A stretch of 64,000 bases of DNA from Nocardia nova SH22a. GTDB lineage: Bacteria > Actinomycetota > Actinomycetes > Mycobacteriales > Mycobacteriaceae. The DNA is taken from assembly GCF_000523235.1 (NCBI RefSeq), contig NZ_CP006850.1:5208001-5272000 (forward strand). The letters are read 5' to 3'. Shown piece after piece: positions 33,736 through 43,286 of this stretch (positions are counted from its first letter, which is position 1; every line of letters starts with the position of its first letter). Position numbers and translations under genes: made by a program. The notes beneath the pieces are model-generated. The model searched no databases. It was not told where the DNA came from and saw nothing but the letters and a program-made list of their open reading frames with translations.

Positions 33736-34971
33736 TCAACCGGCCAGCACCGGGAAGGTGACCGGCAGCGCCGCGAGAGCGCGATGGAACGGGCCCGGAC
33801 GCCACACGGGCTCACCGTCGGGTTCCATATCGGGCAGCACGTCCAGCAACTGATCGATGGCGTCCTGGGCGATCAGATAGGCCAGCGACTGCGCCGGGCA
33901 GGCGTGCTGGCCCGCGCCGAAGGCCAGGTGCGAACGGTTGCCGATCCGATCGTCGGCGCGGATGGCCGGATCGTTGTTCGCCGCCGCGATGCCGACCAGG
34001 ACCGGCATGTCGGCCGGTAACCAGACGCCGTCGAGGAAGATCGGCTGCCGCGGATAGGTGACCAGATAGTTCGCCAGCGGCGGGTCGTTGAACAGCACCT
34101 CGTCGATGGCGTCGCGGGTCGAGAGGCTACCGGCCAGCACCGAACCGCCGAACCGCTCGTCGGTGAGTATCAGCAGCAGGGTGTTCACGACGAGATTGAG
34201 CTGCAGTTCGATTCCGGCGCCGTAGAACGTGATCAGCTGATGGACGGCCTCCTCGTCGGTGAGATCCGATTCGTGCCTGAGCAATTGCGAGGTGACGTCG
34301 TTGCCGGGCTCGGAGCGTTTCAGCTTGACCAGCTCGTACATCGCCTCGCTGACCATCCGGTTGCCCTGCTCCGCGTCGACGCCCTCGAACATCGCCGCCA
34401 TCCCGGTCGCGACCATGCGCCCGATCTCGGGCGGACAGCCGACCAGTGTGCAGCACACCTGGAAGGTGAGCGGAAAGACGTACTGGCTCAGCAGATCCGC
34501 CTTGCCGACGGTGCGGAAGCTGTCGATCAGCGGGGCGGCGATCTGCTCCACGACCGCGTGCAGCCGGTACAGGTCGACGCCCTCGATACTGGCGATGGTC
34601 GCCTGCCGATAGCGCGCGAACTCCGGGCCCGCGTTGCGACTGCCGGTCGGCCGCCACTCCAGGATCGGCAGCACCGGGCAGTCCTCGGGGACGGTGCGCT
34701 GCCATCGCCGCGGGTCGGCGGGAAAGTGCTCGGGATCGTTGAGAATCTGCAGCGCGCTCCGATACCCGATGACCAGCGTGGCGGGTACCTCCGGCGCGAG
34801 ATCCACCGGAACCAGCGACCGGAACCGGCTGCGCATGTCCCGGTACGCGCCGTGCGGGTCGTTCGCGAATTCCGGTGCGTGCAAGCCGATTCTGGGTCCG
34901 TCGAACCCCCTGGGCGACCCGGCCGTGACCGGGCAGGCCGGGGGCGGGCCCGGAACCTTGGGTGCGTTCAA
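33736..34971 (-). CDS. CYP157-like cytochrome P450 lacking the ExxR motif
   Basis: 411 aa from TTG 34971 (GGAG 6 nt upstream; product MNAPKVPGPPPACPVTAG). An ATG at 35067 is an alternative without a ribosome site. The haem loop FGAGQHACPAQSLA keeps the Cys. The K-helix ExxR is degenerate (DEVLFNDPP: EVLF instead of E-x-x-R), and the I-helix AGxE(T) lacks the acid-alcohol Thr (GAGIELQLN). This combination is known from CYP157, the P450s of Streptomyces conservons. No roadblock, DUF742 or GTPase partners are in the window. Confidence 0.85.
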   Translation of the reverse strand: MNAPKVPGPPPACPVTAGSPRGFDGPRIGLHAPEFANDPHGAYRDMRSRFRSLVPVDLAPEVPATLVIGYRSALQILNDPEHFPADPRRWQRTVPEDCPVLPILEWRPTGSRNAGPEFARYRQATIASIEGVDLYRLHAVVEQIAAPLIDSFRTVGKADLLSQYVFPLTFQVCCTLVGCPPEIGRMVATGMAAMFEGVDAEQGNRMVSEAMYELVKLKRSEPGNDVTSQLLRHESDLTDEEAVHQLITFYGAGIELQLNLVVNTLLLILTDERFGGSVLAGSLSTRDAIDEVLFNDPPLANYLVTYPRQPIFLDGVWLPADMPVLVGIAAANNDPAIRADDRIGNRSHLAFGAGQHACPAQSLAYLIAQDAIDQLLDVLPDMEPDGEPVWRPGPFHRALAALPVTFPVLAG

Positions 34972-35327
34972 AGACAACTCCAAACTCTCGTCCGACCTTG
35001 CTGCTCCACATTCTCGAGAGCCCACCGGCCGCCGGGGAGTCGGACCGGAATCCCAGGCTGCGGTCATCACTGCTACGAGAACGGACAAACACCGACAGCC
35101 CCGATCTGTCCGCGGCGTCGATCTCGCCCGCGGCCGGGAATGCCTCGTCCGAGCTTACAAAAGAATGCGCCCGCACGACGGGAACAGCGAATCACAGCGC
35201 GAAAAGCGCTGCGAAGGAAGGGTTTTACCGATTCGCCGGATGACCGGAGAGCATCGCTCGGCGAAAGTGGTTGTCTTTCAACAGGTCGGCCGCGCGGGTG
35301 CGGCCGGATCCGGCCGCACCCGGCGGG
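34972..35327. other. Intergenic region with GAPDH terminator
   Basis: About 356 bp without a gene. A perfect 26-nt palindrome, GGGTGCGGCCGGATCC and its complement (35296-35321), lies immediately after the GAPDH stop on the minus strand and is a likely terminator. The rest is probably P450 upstream sequence. Confidence 0.6.
35296..35321 (-). terminator. Terminator of the GAPDH gene
   Basis: Perfect GC-rich 26-nt palindrome 6 bp after the stop codon. Confidence 0.75.
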
Positions 35328-36803
35328 TCAGCTCGCGTCGGCGGTCACCGGGGTGCGGGCCTCGGCGGCGGGCCGCGGGTAGGTCGGGTACTCGATACCG
35401 GAGATGTATTGCACCGTGCGCACGACCTGCGAGGAGTAGCCGAATTCGTTGTCGTACCAGACGTACAGGATCGCGGTGTCACCGTCGACGATCGTGGCGT
35501 TGGCATCGATGATCGACGCGGCGCGGGAACCGATGAAGTCGCTGGAGACCGCGTCGGTGGCGGCGGTGTAGTCCAGGTTGCGGCTCAGCGGCCCCGACAG
35601 CGACATCTGCCGCAGGTACTCGAGCACCTCGGCCTTGGTGCTCTCCCGGCGCAGCTGCAGGTTGAGAATCGCCACCGAGACGTCGGGCGTGGGCACGCGG
35701 ATCGAGTTCCCGGTGATCTTGGCCTGGAAGTCGGGCATCGCCTTGGCGACCGCCGAGGCCGCGCCGGTCTCGGTGAGTACCAGGTTGAACGGTGCGGAAC
35801 GGCCGCGGCGATCGGCCGGGTGGTAGTTGTCTAGCAGATTCTGATCGTTGGTGAACGAGTGCACCGTCTCGACATGTCCACGGACGATGCCGAATTCGTC
35901 GTCCATCGCCTTGAGCGGCGGGACGATCGCGTTGGTCGTGCAGGACGCGCAGGAGAAGATCTGCTGGGACAGATCGAGATCGCGGTGGTTGACGCCGTGC
36001 ACGATATTGGGCACATCGCCCTTACCGGGCGCGGTGAGCACGACCTTCGAGATGCCGGGACGCAGGTGCTGGGTGAGCCCGGCGCGATCGCGCCACTTGC
36101 CGGTGTTGTCGATCAGGATCGCGTCGCGGATGCCGTACTCGGTGTAGTCGATGGCGGCGGGATCGTCGCTGTAGATGAACTTCACGACATTGCCGTTGGC
36201 GGTGATCGTGCTGTTGTCGGCGTCGACCTTGATCGTGCCCTGGAAGTGACCGTGCACCGAGTCCCGGCGCAGCAGCGAGGCCCGCTTGGCCAGATCACCG
36301 TCACCGCCGCGACGCACCACGACCGCGCGCAGATTCAGCCCGTTACCGGATCCGACCTTCTCGATGAGCAGCCGGGCGACCAGCCGGCCGATCCGGCCGA
36401 ATCCGTAGAGCACGACATCGCGCGGCTGGGGCGCGACGGCTTCTGCGCCGTTGATCACCTCGGCCAGGACCTCGGCGGCGAACTCGGGAATCGACAGTCC
36501 GCGCCGGTCACCGCGGTAGGCGGTGACCAGCTGCCCCAGATCGATCTTGCACGGACCCAGATCCAGATCCCCGAGCGCCCGCAGGAAGGGCAGGGTCTCG
36601 TCCACCGACAGTTCCTCGCCCTCGATCTGGCGGGCGAACCGGTGGGTGCGCAGGATGCTGATCACCGATTTGTTCACCAGCGACCGGCTGTGCAGCAGAA
36701 TCGTCACGCCTTTGCGCCGGTACAGCGTGCCGATGATCGGAATCATCGCCTCCGCCGCGGCTTCGGAAGCATTCCAGCGGTCGAGTTGTTCGGTAGTCAC
36801 CAC
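35328..36803 (-). CDS. Long-form glyceraldehyde-3-phosphate dehydrogenase
   Basis: 491 aa, about 150 longer than classical GAPDH because of an N-terminal helical extension (about 1-125). Then the NAD Rossmann start VVLYGFGRIGRLVARLL, the active-site SCASCTTN with the nucleophilic Cys, TVHSFTNDQNLLD and the C-terminal WYDNEFGYSSQVV. Such long forms occur beside the normal gap gene in several actinobacteria; direction of use (glycolysis or gluconeogenesis) is not clear. GTG 36803 or the next GTG is the start. Confidence 0.9.
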   Translation of the reverse strand: MVTTEQLDRWNASEAAAEAMIPIIGTLYRRKGVTILLHSRSLVNKSVISILRTHRFARQIEGEELSVDETLPFLRALGDLDLGPCKIDLGQLVTAYRGDRRGLSIPEFAAEVLAEVINGAEAVAPQPRDVVLYGFGRIGRLVARLLIEKVGSGNGLNLRAVVVRRGGDGDLAKRASLLRRDSVHGHFQGTIKVDADNSTITANGNVVKFIYSDDPAAIDYTEYGIRDAILIDNTGKWRDRAGLTQHLRPGISKVVLTAPGKGDVPNIVHGVNHRDLDLSQQIFSCASCTTNAIVPPLKAMDDEFGIVRGHVETVHSFTNDQNLLDNYHPADRRGRSAPFNLVLTETGAASAVAKAMPDFQAKITGNSIRVPTPDVSVAILNLQLRRESTKAEVLEYLRQMSLSGPLSRNLDYTAATDAVSSDFIGSRAASIIDANATIVDGDTAILYVWYDNEFGYSSQVVRTVQYISGIEYPTYPRPAAEARTPVTADAS

Positions 36804-36903
36804 AGATCCTCGGATTCTTCTGTCGGGGTCGCTCCCTTGATGCTAGGAGGACGCCGATATCACCGCGGACCCGCTCTCACCTGTGAGATCTCCGGGAGCC
36901 GGA

Positions 36904-37716
36904 TCAGGGTTTGCGGCCCACCGCGCCGTAGAGCGACACCTGCTTGTCGTGGCTGGCCGGATGTTCGATGCCCTCGTTGCGCCAGCGGTGGATCACCTCG
37001 ACGCCCGGATCGACGAGTTCCAGTCCGTCGAAGAAGCGCGCCACCTCCTCGCGGCTACGCGGCCGCACGGGAATGCCGCGGTCGACATAGACCTGCAGGA
37101 GCCGGGCCATCCCGTCCGGATCGCTGTCGCCGTCGTCGAAATCGGTTGTCACGTACGACATCGCGAGATACGACCCGCTGGGCATCGCCGCCATGATGCT
37201 CTTGACGATGTCGTACACGTCGCCGGGCACGAAATGCAGGACCGCCATCAGGGAGACGGCCACGGGCTGCGACAGATCCAGCGTCCCGGTCAGATCCGGT
37301 GCGCCGAGGTACGCGGCCGGATCCGCCGCATCCGCCTGCACGTAGGCGGTGCGCCCCTCCGGCGAACTCACCAGCAGGGCCCGCGCGTGCGCCAGGACGA
37401 TCGGATCGTTGTCGACGTAGACCACCCGGGATTCGGGCGCCCGCTGCTGGGCGATCTGATGCAGATTCGGTTCGGTCGGGATACCGGTGCCGATGTCGAG
37501 GAATTGCCGGATGCCCTGTCCGACCAGATAGCGGGTGGCGTGGCGCATGAACTCACGGTTCGTCTTGGCGGTCACCCGGACGGCCGGGAACTGTTGCAGC
37601 GCTTGCTCGGCGGCCTCCCGGTCGGCGTCGTAGTAGTCCTTGCCACCGAGGAAGTAGTCGTACATCCGCGCCGGATGCGCCACGTCGGTGCGTAATTCGA
37701 TGGGGCGGTCGGGCAC
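36904..37716 (-). CDS. SAM-dependent methyltransferase, PF04672 family (copy 2)
   Basis: 270 aa; GTG 37716 with AAGGAGAT 5 nt upstream. The long open frame running on to 38298 is not coding there. Same hallmarks as copy 1: ARMYDYFLGGKDYYDADREA, QFLDIGTGIPTEPNLHQIA, VVYVDNDPIVLAHARALL. The two proteins are the same length and about half identical by eye. Confidence 0.9.
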   Translation of the reverse strand: MPDRPIELRTDVAHPARMYDYFLGGKDYYDADREAAEQALQQFPAVRVTAKTNREFMRHATRYLVGQGIRQFLDIGTGIPTEPNLHQIAQQRAPESRVVYVDNDPIVLAHARALLVSSPEGRTAYVQADAADPAAYLGAPDLTGTLDLSQPVAVSLMAVLHFVPGDVYDIVKSIMAAMPSGSYLAMSYVTTDFDDGDSDPDGMARLLQVYVDRGIPVRPRSREEVARFFDGLELVDPGVEVIHRWRNEGIEHPASHDKQVSLYGAVGRKP

Positions 37717-37936
37717 GGAACATCTCCTTGTGAGGTCGAAATCTCTACTGTGCAGATATATCGCATTCGGGCCTGCGGCCCAACGTATTCCGCCGGACCG
37801 GCACCGAGACGATGCACACCGCGCCACTCGGGTACCCGTTTCACCATGCCCGGACATCGGCCGAACGCCTCTCATTAGACCACCGGCGCACCGCGGGCGC
37901 AGACCGGGTGCACTACCGTCCAGTATCCTGGAGCAC

Positions 37937-37964
37937 TTGTCTGGACAGTAGTACAGACTATAGT
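37937..37964 (+). promoter_or_regulatory. Promoter and palindrome upstream of the epimerase gene
   Basis: -35 TTGTCT (37937-37942), 16-bp spacer, -10 TATAGT (37959-37964). GTCTGGAC-AGTA-GTACAGAC (37939-37958) forms an imperfect palindrome. Its TTGTCTGGAC recurs in reverse at 42466-42475 near pntAA. Confidence 0.65.
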
Positions 37965-38014
37965 TCGCAGGAGTGGTGCGGTTCCGGTACGCACCCGGGC
38001 GAAGTGGAGTGGAC

Positions 38015-39115
38015 ATGGTCGGCACCGAGGCAGATCGCGGCGACGGATCGAAGGCCGGGCCGATACTGGTGACCGGCGCGTTCGGTCTGGTCGGCACGGC
38101 GGTGGTCCGGGCCCTGAACGCGGCCGGAGTCCCGGTCGTGGCAACCGATCTCGATGTCCCGGCCAACCGCCGGGCCGCGCGGCGGCTCACCCGCGCGGGG
38201 GGCACGGTGCGCTGGACGGATCTGACGGCGCCCGAACAGGTCGAGACGCTGCTCGACGCGGTGCGGCCGAGCGCGATCGTGCATCTGGCCGCGATCATCC
38301 CGCCGGTCTGCTATCAGCGGCGCCGCCTGGCCCGCGCGGTGAATGTCGACGCCACCGCGACGCTGGTGCGATGTGCCGAAAAGCTGTCGGCGCCATCGCG
38401 ATTCGTCCTGGCCTCCAGCATCGCTGTCTACGGTGCCCGCAATCCGCATCGGGACGAGGGCCTGTTGTCGGCCGACACCCCGATGCGCCCGTCGGATCTG
38501 TACGGCGCGCACAAGGCCGCCGCCGAGGGAGTGGTGCGCAGTTCGAGTCTGGAGTGGGTGATCCTGCGGCTGGGCGGGGTGCTGTCGGTGGAGCCGATGC
38601 CCGGATTGAATTCGGACACATTGTATTTCGAGGCGGCGATACCGGCCGACGGGCGGATCAGCACCGTCGACGTCCGCGATGTCGCCACCGCGATGGTCGC
38701 GGCCACCACGACGGAGAGCACGAAGGAGATCTTCCTCATCGGCGGCGATCGGTCGCATCGGCTCCGGCAGCGCGATATCGGCTCGTCGGTGGCGGCGGCG
38801 ACCGGTCTCACCGATGCGATTCCGCCGGGCCGTCCGGGCGATCCGGCCCGCGACGAGGCCTGGTTCGCGACGGATTGGATGGATACCGAGCGCTCGCAGG
38901 AGGTGCTGCGGTTCCAGGAGCACTCGTTCCCCGATATGCTCGCCGAGATCCTTTCCAGGACAGGACTTCTCCGTTATCTAGCGGCGCCGGCCGCGCCCGC
39001 GGTGCGCTGGTATCTGCGCCGTTCGTCGCCGTATCGCGACGAACCGGGCGCCTTCGCCGATCCGTGGAAGGTGATCCGCGCCCGGCTGGGTGATCCGGAT
39101 CCGGACCTGCTCTGA
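38015..39115 (+). CDS. NAD-dependent epimerase/dehydratase (extended SDR)
   Basis: 366 aa from ATG 38015 with GGAG 5 nt upstream. Rossmann motif GAFGLVGTAVVRAL, HLAAIIPP, and the catalytic YxxxK as YGAHK, so it is an intact extended SDR. Substrate unknown; nucleotide sugar, sterol or ketone are all possible. It is transcribed from the strong promoter at 37937 and ends in a bidirectional terminator. Confidence 0.87.
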   Translation: MVGTEADRGDGSKAGPILVTGAFGLVGTAVVRALNAAGVPVVATDLDVPANRRAARRLTRAGGTVRWTDLTAPEQVETLLDAVRPSAIVHLAAIIPPVCYQRRRLARAVNVDATATLVRCAEKLSAPSRFVLASSIAVYGARNPHRDEGLLSADTPMRPSDLYGAHKAAAEGVVRSSSLEWVILRLGGVLSVEPMPGLNSDTLYFEAAIPADGRISTVDVRDVATAMVAATTTESTKEIFLIGGDRSHRLRQRDIGSSVAAATGLTDAIPPGRPGDPARDEAWFATDWMDTERSQEVLRFQEHSFPDMLAEILSRTGLLRYLAAPAAPAVRWYLRRSSPYRDEPGAFADPWKVIRARLGDPDPDLL

Positions 39116-39218
39116 CCGGAATCCGGCGATCTCGGTGGATATCGCACTGGCCGAGGAACTTCCGGTGAATCCGCTCGCCCCTCGGAATCGGGCCACGGCC
39201 GAGAGGTGAGATTCGAGC

Positions 39219-39252
39219 GAGTATTCGGCGGACCTTGACCCGCCGAATACTC
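39219..39252. terminator. Bidirectional terminator between epimerase and pntB
   Basis: Perfect 13-bp stem GAGTATTCGGCGG (39219-39231) with 39240-39252, 8-nt loop, between convergent genes. Confidence 0.85.
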
Positions 39253-39263
39253 ACGGTGGAGGG

Positions 39264-40676
39264 TCAGAGTGCTTTGAGTTCCTCGGTGACCGCGCCGACG
39301 GATTTCTTGGCGTCACCGAACAACATCGAGGTGTGATCGGCATAGAACAACGGGTTGTCGATCCCGGCGAAACCGGAATTCATCGACCGCTTCAACACGA
39401 TCACACTGTGCGCCTGATCCACATTCAACACCGGCATCCCATAGATCGGAGACGAGGAGTCCTCCCGCGCGGCCGGGTTGGTGACATCGTTCGCGCCGAT
39501 CACCAACGCCACATCCGTACGCGAGAACTCACCATTGATGTCGTCCATCTCCTTGAGCGCGTCATACGAGACCTCGGCCTCGGCCAACAACACGTTCATA
39601 TGACCGGGCATCCGACCCGCGACCGGATGAATCGCGTACTTCACCTCGACACCCTTGGCCTCCAACAGCGACGCCATCTCCTTGACCGCGTGCTGGGCTT
39701 GGGCGACCGCCATCCCGTAACCGGGCACCACGATCACCTGATTCGCATACGCCATCTGAATCGCCGCATCCGCCGCAGACGTCGCCTTGGCCTGCTTCTG
39801 CTCACCACCGGTCGCAGCCGCCGTGCCGCCGCCACCACCGAAACCACCCGCCACGATCGCGGGAATGGACCGGTTCATCGCCTTCGCCATCAGATTCGTG
39901 AGGATCGTGCCGGACGCGCCGACGATCATGCCCGCCACGATCATCGCCGTGTTGTTCAACGCCAAACCCGCGGCCGCGGCCGACAGACCCGTGAGCGCGT
40001 TGAGCAGCGAGATCACCACCGGCATATCCGCGCCACCGATCGGCAACACCACCATCAGACCGAGCACACCCGCCAGCACCAGCAGCAGGACCATCCACCA
40101 CCACGGCGCACCGTCCTTCGTGGCGCCGATACCGATCACCACGGCCGACGCGACCGCACCCACCGCCAGCACCAGATTCAGCGGCTGCTGCAGTTTGCCG
40201 ACACCGATCGGCTTACCCGGCAGGATCTCCTGCAACTTCCCGAACGCGATCAACGAACCCCAGAACGAGATCGAACCGATGATCGCCGCGAACAGCGACC
40301 CGATCACGATATGCACCGTGGGCTGCTCGTGCAGTTGCGAAAAACCCTCACTGTTCAAAAATTCCGACCACGCGATCAACGCGACCGTGCCACCACCGAC
40401 ACCGTTGAACGCCGCCACCAACTGCGGCATCGCGGTCATCTTCGTGAACTTCGCGGGCGGAACACCCAGCGCCACACCGACAACCAAACCCGCGACGATG
40501 ATGATCCAATTGCTGGTGTCGCGGATGGAGATGAACGTCGCGATCACCGCGATACCCATACCCACCGCCGCGATCCAGTTACCCCGCACTGCGGTCTTGG
40601 GCCCGGTCAGGCCCATCAGACCGTAGATGAACAGCGAGAACGCGACGATATAGAGAATATTGACCAAGTTGTCCAT
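39264..40676 (-). CDS. pntB: NAD(P) transhydrogenase subunit beta
   Basis: 470 aa. N-terminal eight to nine membrane helices, then the soluble NADP domain with VIVVPGYGMAVAQAQHAVKE and VALVIGANDVTNPAA, both diagnostic. It couples proton entry to NADPH formation from NADH. It follows pntAB by 3 bp in the mycobacterial order pntAA-pntAB-pntB. This operon uses codons and wording of sequence typical of a highly conserved, well-expressed locus. Confidence 0.96.
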   Translation of the reverse strand: MDNLVNILYIVAFSLFIYGLMGLTGPKTAVRGNWIAAVGMGIAVIATFISIRDTSNWIIIVAGLVVGVALGVPPAKFTKMTAMPQLVAAFNGVGGGTVALIAWSEFLNSEGFSQLHEQPTVHIVIGSLFAAIIGSISFWGSLIAFGKLQEILPGKPIGVGKLQQPLNLVLAVGAVASAVVIGIGATKDGAPWWWMVLLLVLAGVLGLMVVLPIGGADMPVVISLLNALTGLSAAAAGLALNNTAMIVAGMIVGASGTILTNLMAKAMNRSIPAIVAGGFGGGGGTAAATGGEQKQAKATSAADAAIQMAYANQVIVVPGYGMAVAQAQHAVKEMASLLEAKGVEVKYAIHPVAGRMPGHMNVLLAEAEVSYDALKEMDDINGEFSRTDVALVIGANDVTNPAAREDSSSPIYGMPVLNVDQAHSVIVLKRSMNSGFAGIDNPLFYADHTSMLFGDAKKSVGAVTEELKAL

Positions 40677-40679
40677 CGG

Positions 40680-40997
40680 TTACTTACCCGCCTTCTCACC
40701 CGCAGCGGGCTTCTTGCCCTTGAACATGCCCAGCATGCGGTCGGTCACCACGAAACCACCGACAACGTTCAACGTTCCGAACACCACCGCCACGAACAAG
40801 ATGACCTGCGTGATCACCGACGGATGATCCACCTTGCCGAAAGTGACCAGCGCACCCAGCACCACGATGCCGTGGATCGCGTTCGTGCCCGACATCAACG
40901 GCGTGTGCAAAGTGTTGGGCACCTTGGAAATCACCGCGAAACCCACGAACCCGGACAACACCAGAATCGCGATATTCGCCAGCAGTTCGGTATACAT
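40680..40997 (-). CDS. pntAB: NAD(P) transhydrogenase subunit alpha part 2
   Basis: 105 aa from ATG 40997, AAGGAG 5 nt upstream (a GTG two codons earlier overlaps that site). Three membrane helices with NTLHTPLMSGTNAIHGIVVL, the conserved dII segment. Split from the NAD domain as in mycobacteria. Confidence 0.95.
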   Translation of the reverse strand: MYTELLANIAILVLSGFVGFAVISKVPNTLHTPLMSGTNAIHGIVVLGALVTFGKVDHPSVITQVILFVAVVFGTLNVVGGFVVTDRMLGMFKGKKPAAGEKAGK

Positions 40998-41140
40998 CAG
41001 CACTCCTTGTCACGGAGGTCGGTGGTCGTGGCCGGGACGTCCGCGGTGTCATCGGGAAGACGAGGGGCGGTCCGCATCATCGTGCAGTCGACCGCAGCCG
41101 CGACCCGTGCCGCTGTGCCGCCGAAAAGTGTGGCAATCAT

Positions 41141-42259
41141 CTACTTCTCGTCTCGCCGCGTGACACAGGAATCGGCCAGCACCTGATCGGTGAAGTCGGG
41201 ATCGAGTTTCCCGTCGGTCAACATCAACTCCAGCAACGCCGCGATATTCTTCGAATACAACTCCGACGCATGCTCAGGCATCGTCGCGGGCAGATTCAAC
41301 GGCGAACAAATCGTCACATCGTGCTTGACCACGGTCTCGCCCGGTTCGGTCAGCTCACAGTTACCGCCGGTCTCCCCCGCCAGATCCACGATCACACTGC
41401 CCGGCTTCATCCCCTCCACCGCCGCAGCCGTCACCAACCGCGGCGCGGGACGCCCCGGCACCAACGCGGTCGTGACCACCACGTCGAAGCCCTTGATCGC
41501 GTCCTCCAAAGCCTGCTGCTGCTGGGCCTTTTCGTCCTCGGTCAGCTCACGCGCATACCCGCCCTCACCCGCGGCGTCGATCCCCAGATCCAGCCACTGC
41601 GCCCCCACCGACCGCACCTGGTCGGCCACTTCGGGCCGCACGTCGTAACCAGTGGTGCGGCCACCGAGGCGCTTCGCGGTCGCCAACGCCTGCAAACCGG
41701 CCACCCCCACACCGAGCACCAACACCGTCGCCGGTTTCACCGTCCCGGCCGCGGTGGTCAGCATGGGGAAGAACCGCGTCGATTCCGATGCCGCCAGCAA
41801 CACCGCCTTGTAACCGGACACATTCGCCTGCGAGGACAACGCATCCATCACCTGCGCACGCGAGATACGCGGAATCGCCTCCACCGCGAACGCCCGCACC
41901 CCGGCGTCCTCGAGCGCACCGATCTTGTTGTCCGCGTTACGCGGTGCCAGGAACCCGATCAGAGTCTGTCCCTTCGACAGCTTCGCGATCTCCGCATCCG
42001 AGGGCGGGGCCACCTTCACCACCACCTCGGCCTCCCACGGATCACCGATCGACGCACCCGCCTCCACATACGCCTCATCGGGAATCAGCGCGCCCGCACC
42101 GGCACCGGCCTCCACCACAACCTGCACACCCTGCTTCACCAGGCTCGGGATGATCTTCGGCACCAACGCGACGCGACGTTCACCGGCATCGGTCTCACGA
42201 ACCACACCGACACGCGTCACCACCACACCACCCGCCCCGTCTCCATCGTCTGGTTTCAC
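41141..42259 (-). CDS. pntAA: NAD(P) transhydrogenase subunit alpha part 1 (NAD domain)
   Basis: 372 aa; GTG 42259 preceded by AAGGAA. Alanine-dehydrogenase-like fold: VGVVRETDAGERRVALVP, SQANVSGYKAVLLAA, NAD-binding VLVLGVGVAGLQALATAKRL and VIVDLAGETGGNCELTEPGE. The 143-bp gap to pntAB is longer than usual for the operon. Confidence 0.95.
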   Translation of the reverse strand: MKPDDGDGAGGVVVTRVGVVRETDAGERRVALVPKIIPSLVKQGVQVVVEAGAGAGALIPDEAYVEAGASIGDPWEAEVVVKVAPPSDAEIAKLSKGQTLIGFLAPRNADNKIGALEDAGVRAFAVEAIPRISRAQVMDALSSQANVSGYKAVLLAASESTRFFPMLTTAAGTVKPATVLVLGVGVAGLQALATAKRLGGRTTGYDVRPEVADQVRSVGAQWLDLGIDAAGEGGYARELTEDEKAQQQQALEDAIKGFDVVVTTALVPGRPAPRLVTAAAVEGMKPGSVIVDLAGETGGNCELTEPGETVVKHDVTICSPLNLPATMPEHASELYSKNIAALLELMLTDGKLDPDFTDQVLADSCVTRRDEK

Positions 42260-43019
42260 CGGCCGTTCCTTCCACTGATCCGGCCCGCGGCCGGACATCC
42301 CGTCTCACGACAACAGCCATTCCCAGTGGGCCGCACCGTGTTTCGGAATCCGGCCCCGGATCGCCGCACCCGCGATCGACAACCCCGCGCTACTGCAGCG
42401 TTCATCGCACACCTTTCCGAAGTGCAGTGAAGCTACCACACAGTTGGACATGAATACAGACACTAGTCCAGACAATTGCACAGGTAGAGTCTCGCCATCT
42501 GCCGAGTTCTGGCATCACACTGAATCGCAGACACAACCGATGTCGCGACACCCACTCCCGACCGTTCCCAAGCACTCGCGTTCGCGCGTCCCGCCCGGCC
42601 GGCAATATCGGGTCGCGACACGTCGTGAAGTCAGAACCGACCACACAGCGAAGAGTGCTCCGAGCGCCGATTGTGCGTTCACCGCAGCAACTTTCGCGCA
42701 CCCCCAACGGCCGATGCCGTCGACCCCGCCTCGGTCCCGCGACGGAGTAGGCACTTCATCGAGGTAGCGCGGACGCACGCCCAGCAGGGCCGATCAACGG
42801 CGGCGTATGCACCCGAACACACCGCACCATAAACGATCCAATACAGCGGACGATGCTGCTCGACCTGTCGCAGTCCCCGCTGACCGGAATGCGCGACGAG
42901 GTACGACACCTCGGCCACCGCATCGGAGTACACGGCGCAAAAGGCGATGTTCGATGCCCGGCAGAGGTGAACGGCGCCCTGACGACACCGGCGCCCAGAT
43001 AGATTCCGGCGGCCGCACA
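42260..43019. other. Intergenic region, no recognised gene
   Basis: About 760 bp between pntAA and the repeat element. It contains GTCCAGACAA (42466-42475), the reverse complement of the motif at the epimerase promoter, and at 42889-42938 a stretch (GGAATGCGCGACGAGG...) similar to 45695-45745. Short open frames do not look like proteins. Confidence 0.5.
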
Positions 43020-43147
43020 GGGCCGAACAAACCGTGCACACCTCGGCGAGATTTCGGGAATTCCCCGATAATGCGGCGCATATTGCACGATTTGTTCGGG
43101 CATTACAGAACCCGCGAGCAGTATCGGGTGATCACGGCGGCCCGCCC
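43020..43147 (+). repeat. Palindromic repeat element, copy A
   Basis: About 127 bp, roughly 89 percent identical and in the same orientation as copy B (45529-45654). Outer inverted repeat CCGAACAAACCGTGC (43023-43037) with 43085-43099; inner CGGGAATTCCCCG. About 105 bp further on, CGTAAGCTGTTGATACACAG (43253-43272) also matches copy B surroundings (45739-45758). Confidence 0.85.
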
Positions 43148-43286
43148 ACAGCGCGGGTGATGTCAGCCGTCGCACCTCTGCAACGCGACAAGGGCAGCGT
43201 CTGGGATTTCGGACGAGGGTAGGAGAACCCTGCTGTCAAGTCGATGTAGGTGCGTAAGCTGTTGATACACAGCAAGATAGAGCCGC

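Noticed and set aside
39333..41186. 617-aa open frame on the plus strand
   Set aside because: Antisense shadow of the unmistakable pntB/pntAB genes.
42679..43175. Minus-strand ORFs over repeat copy A, similar to ORFs over copy B
   Set aside because: Similarity follows from the DNA repeat; frames differ in order and are interrupted, so coding is not supported.
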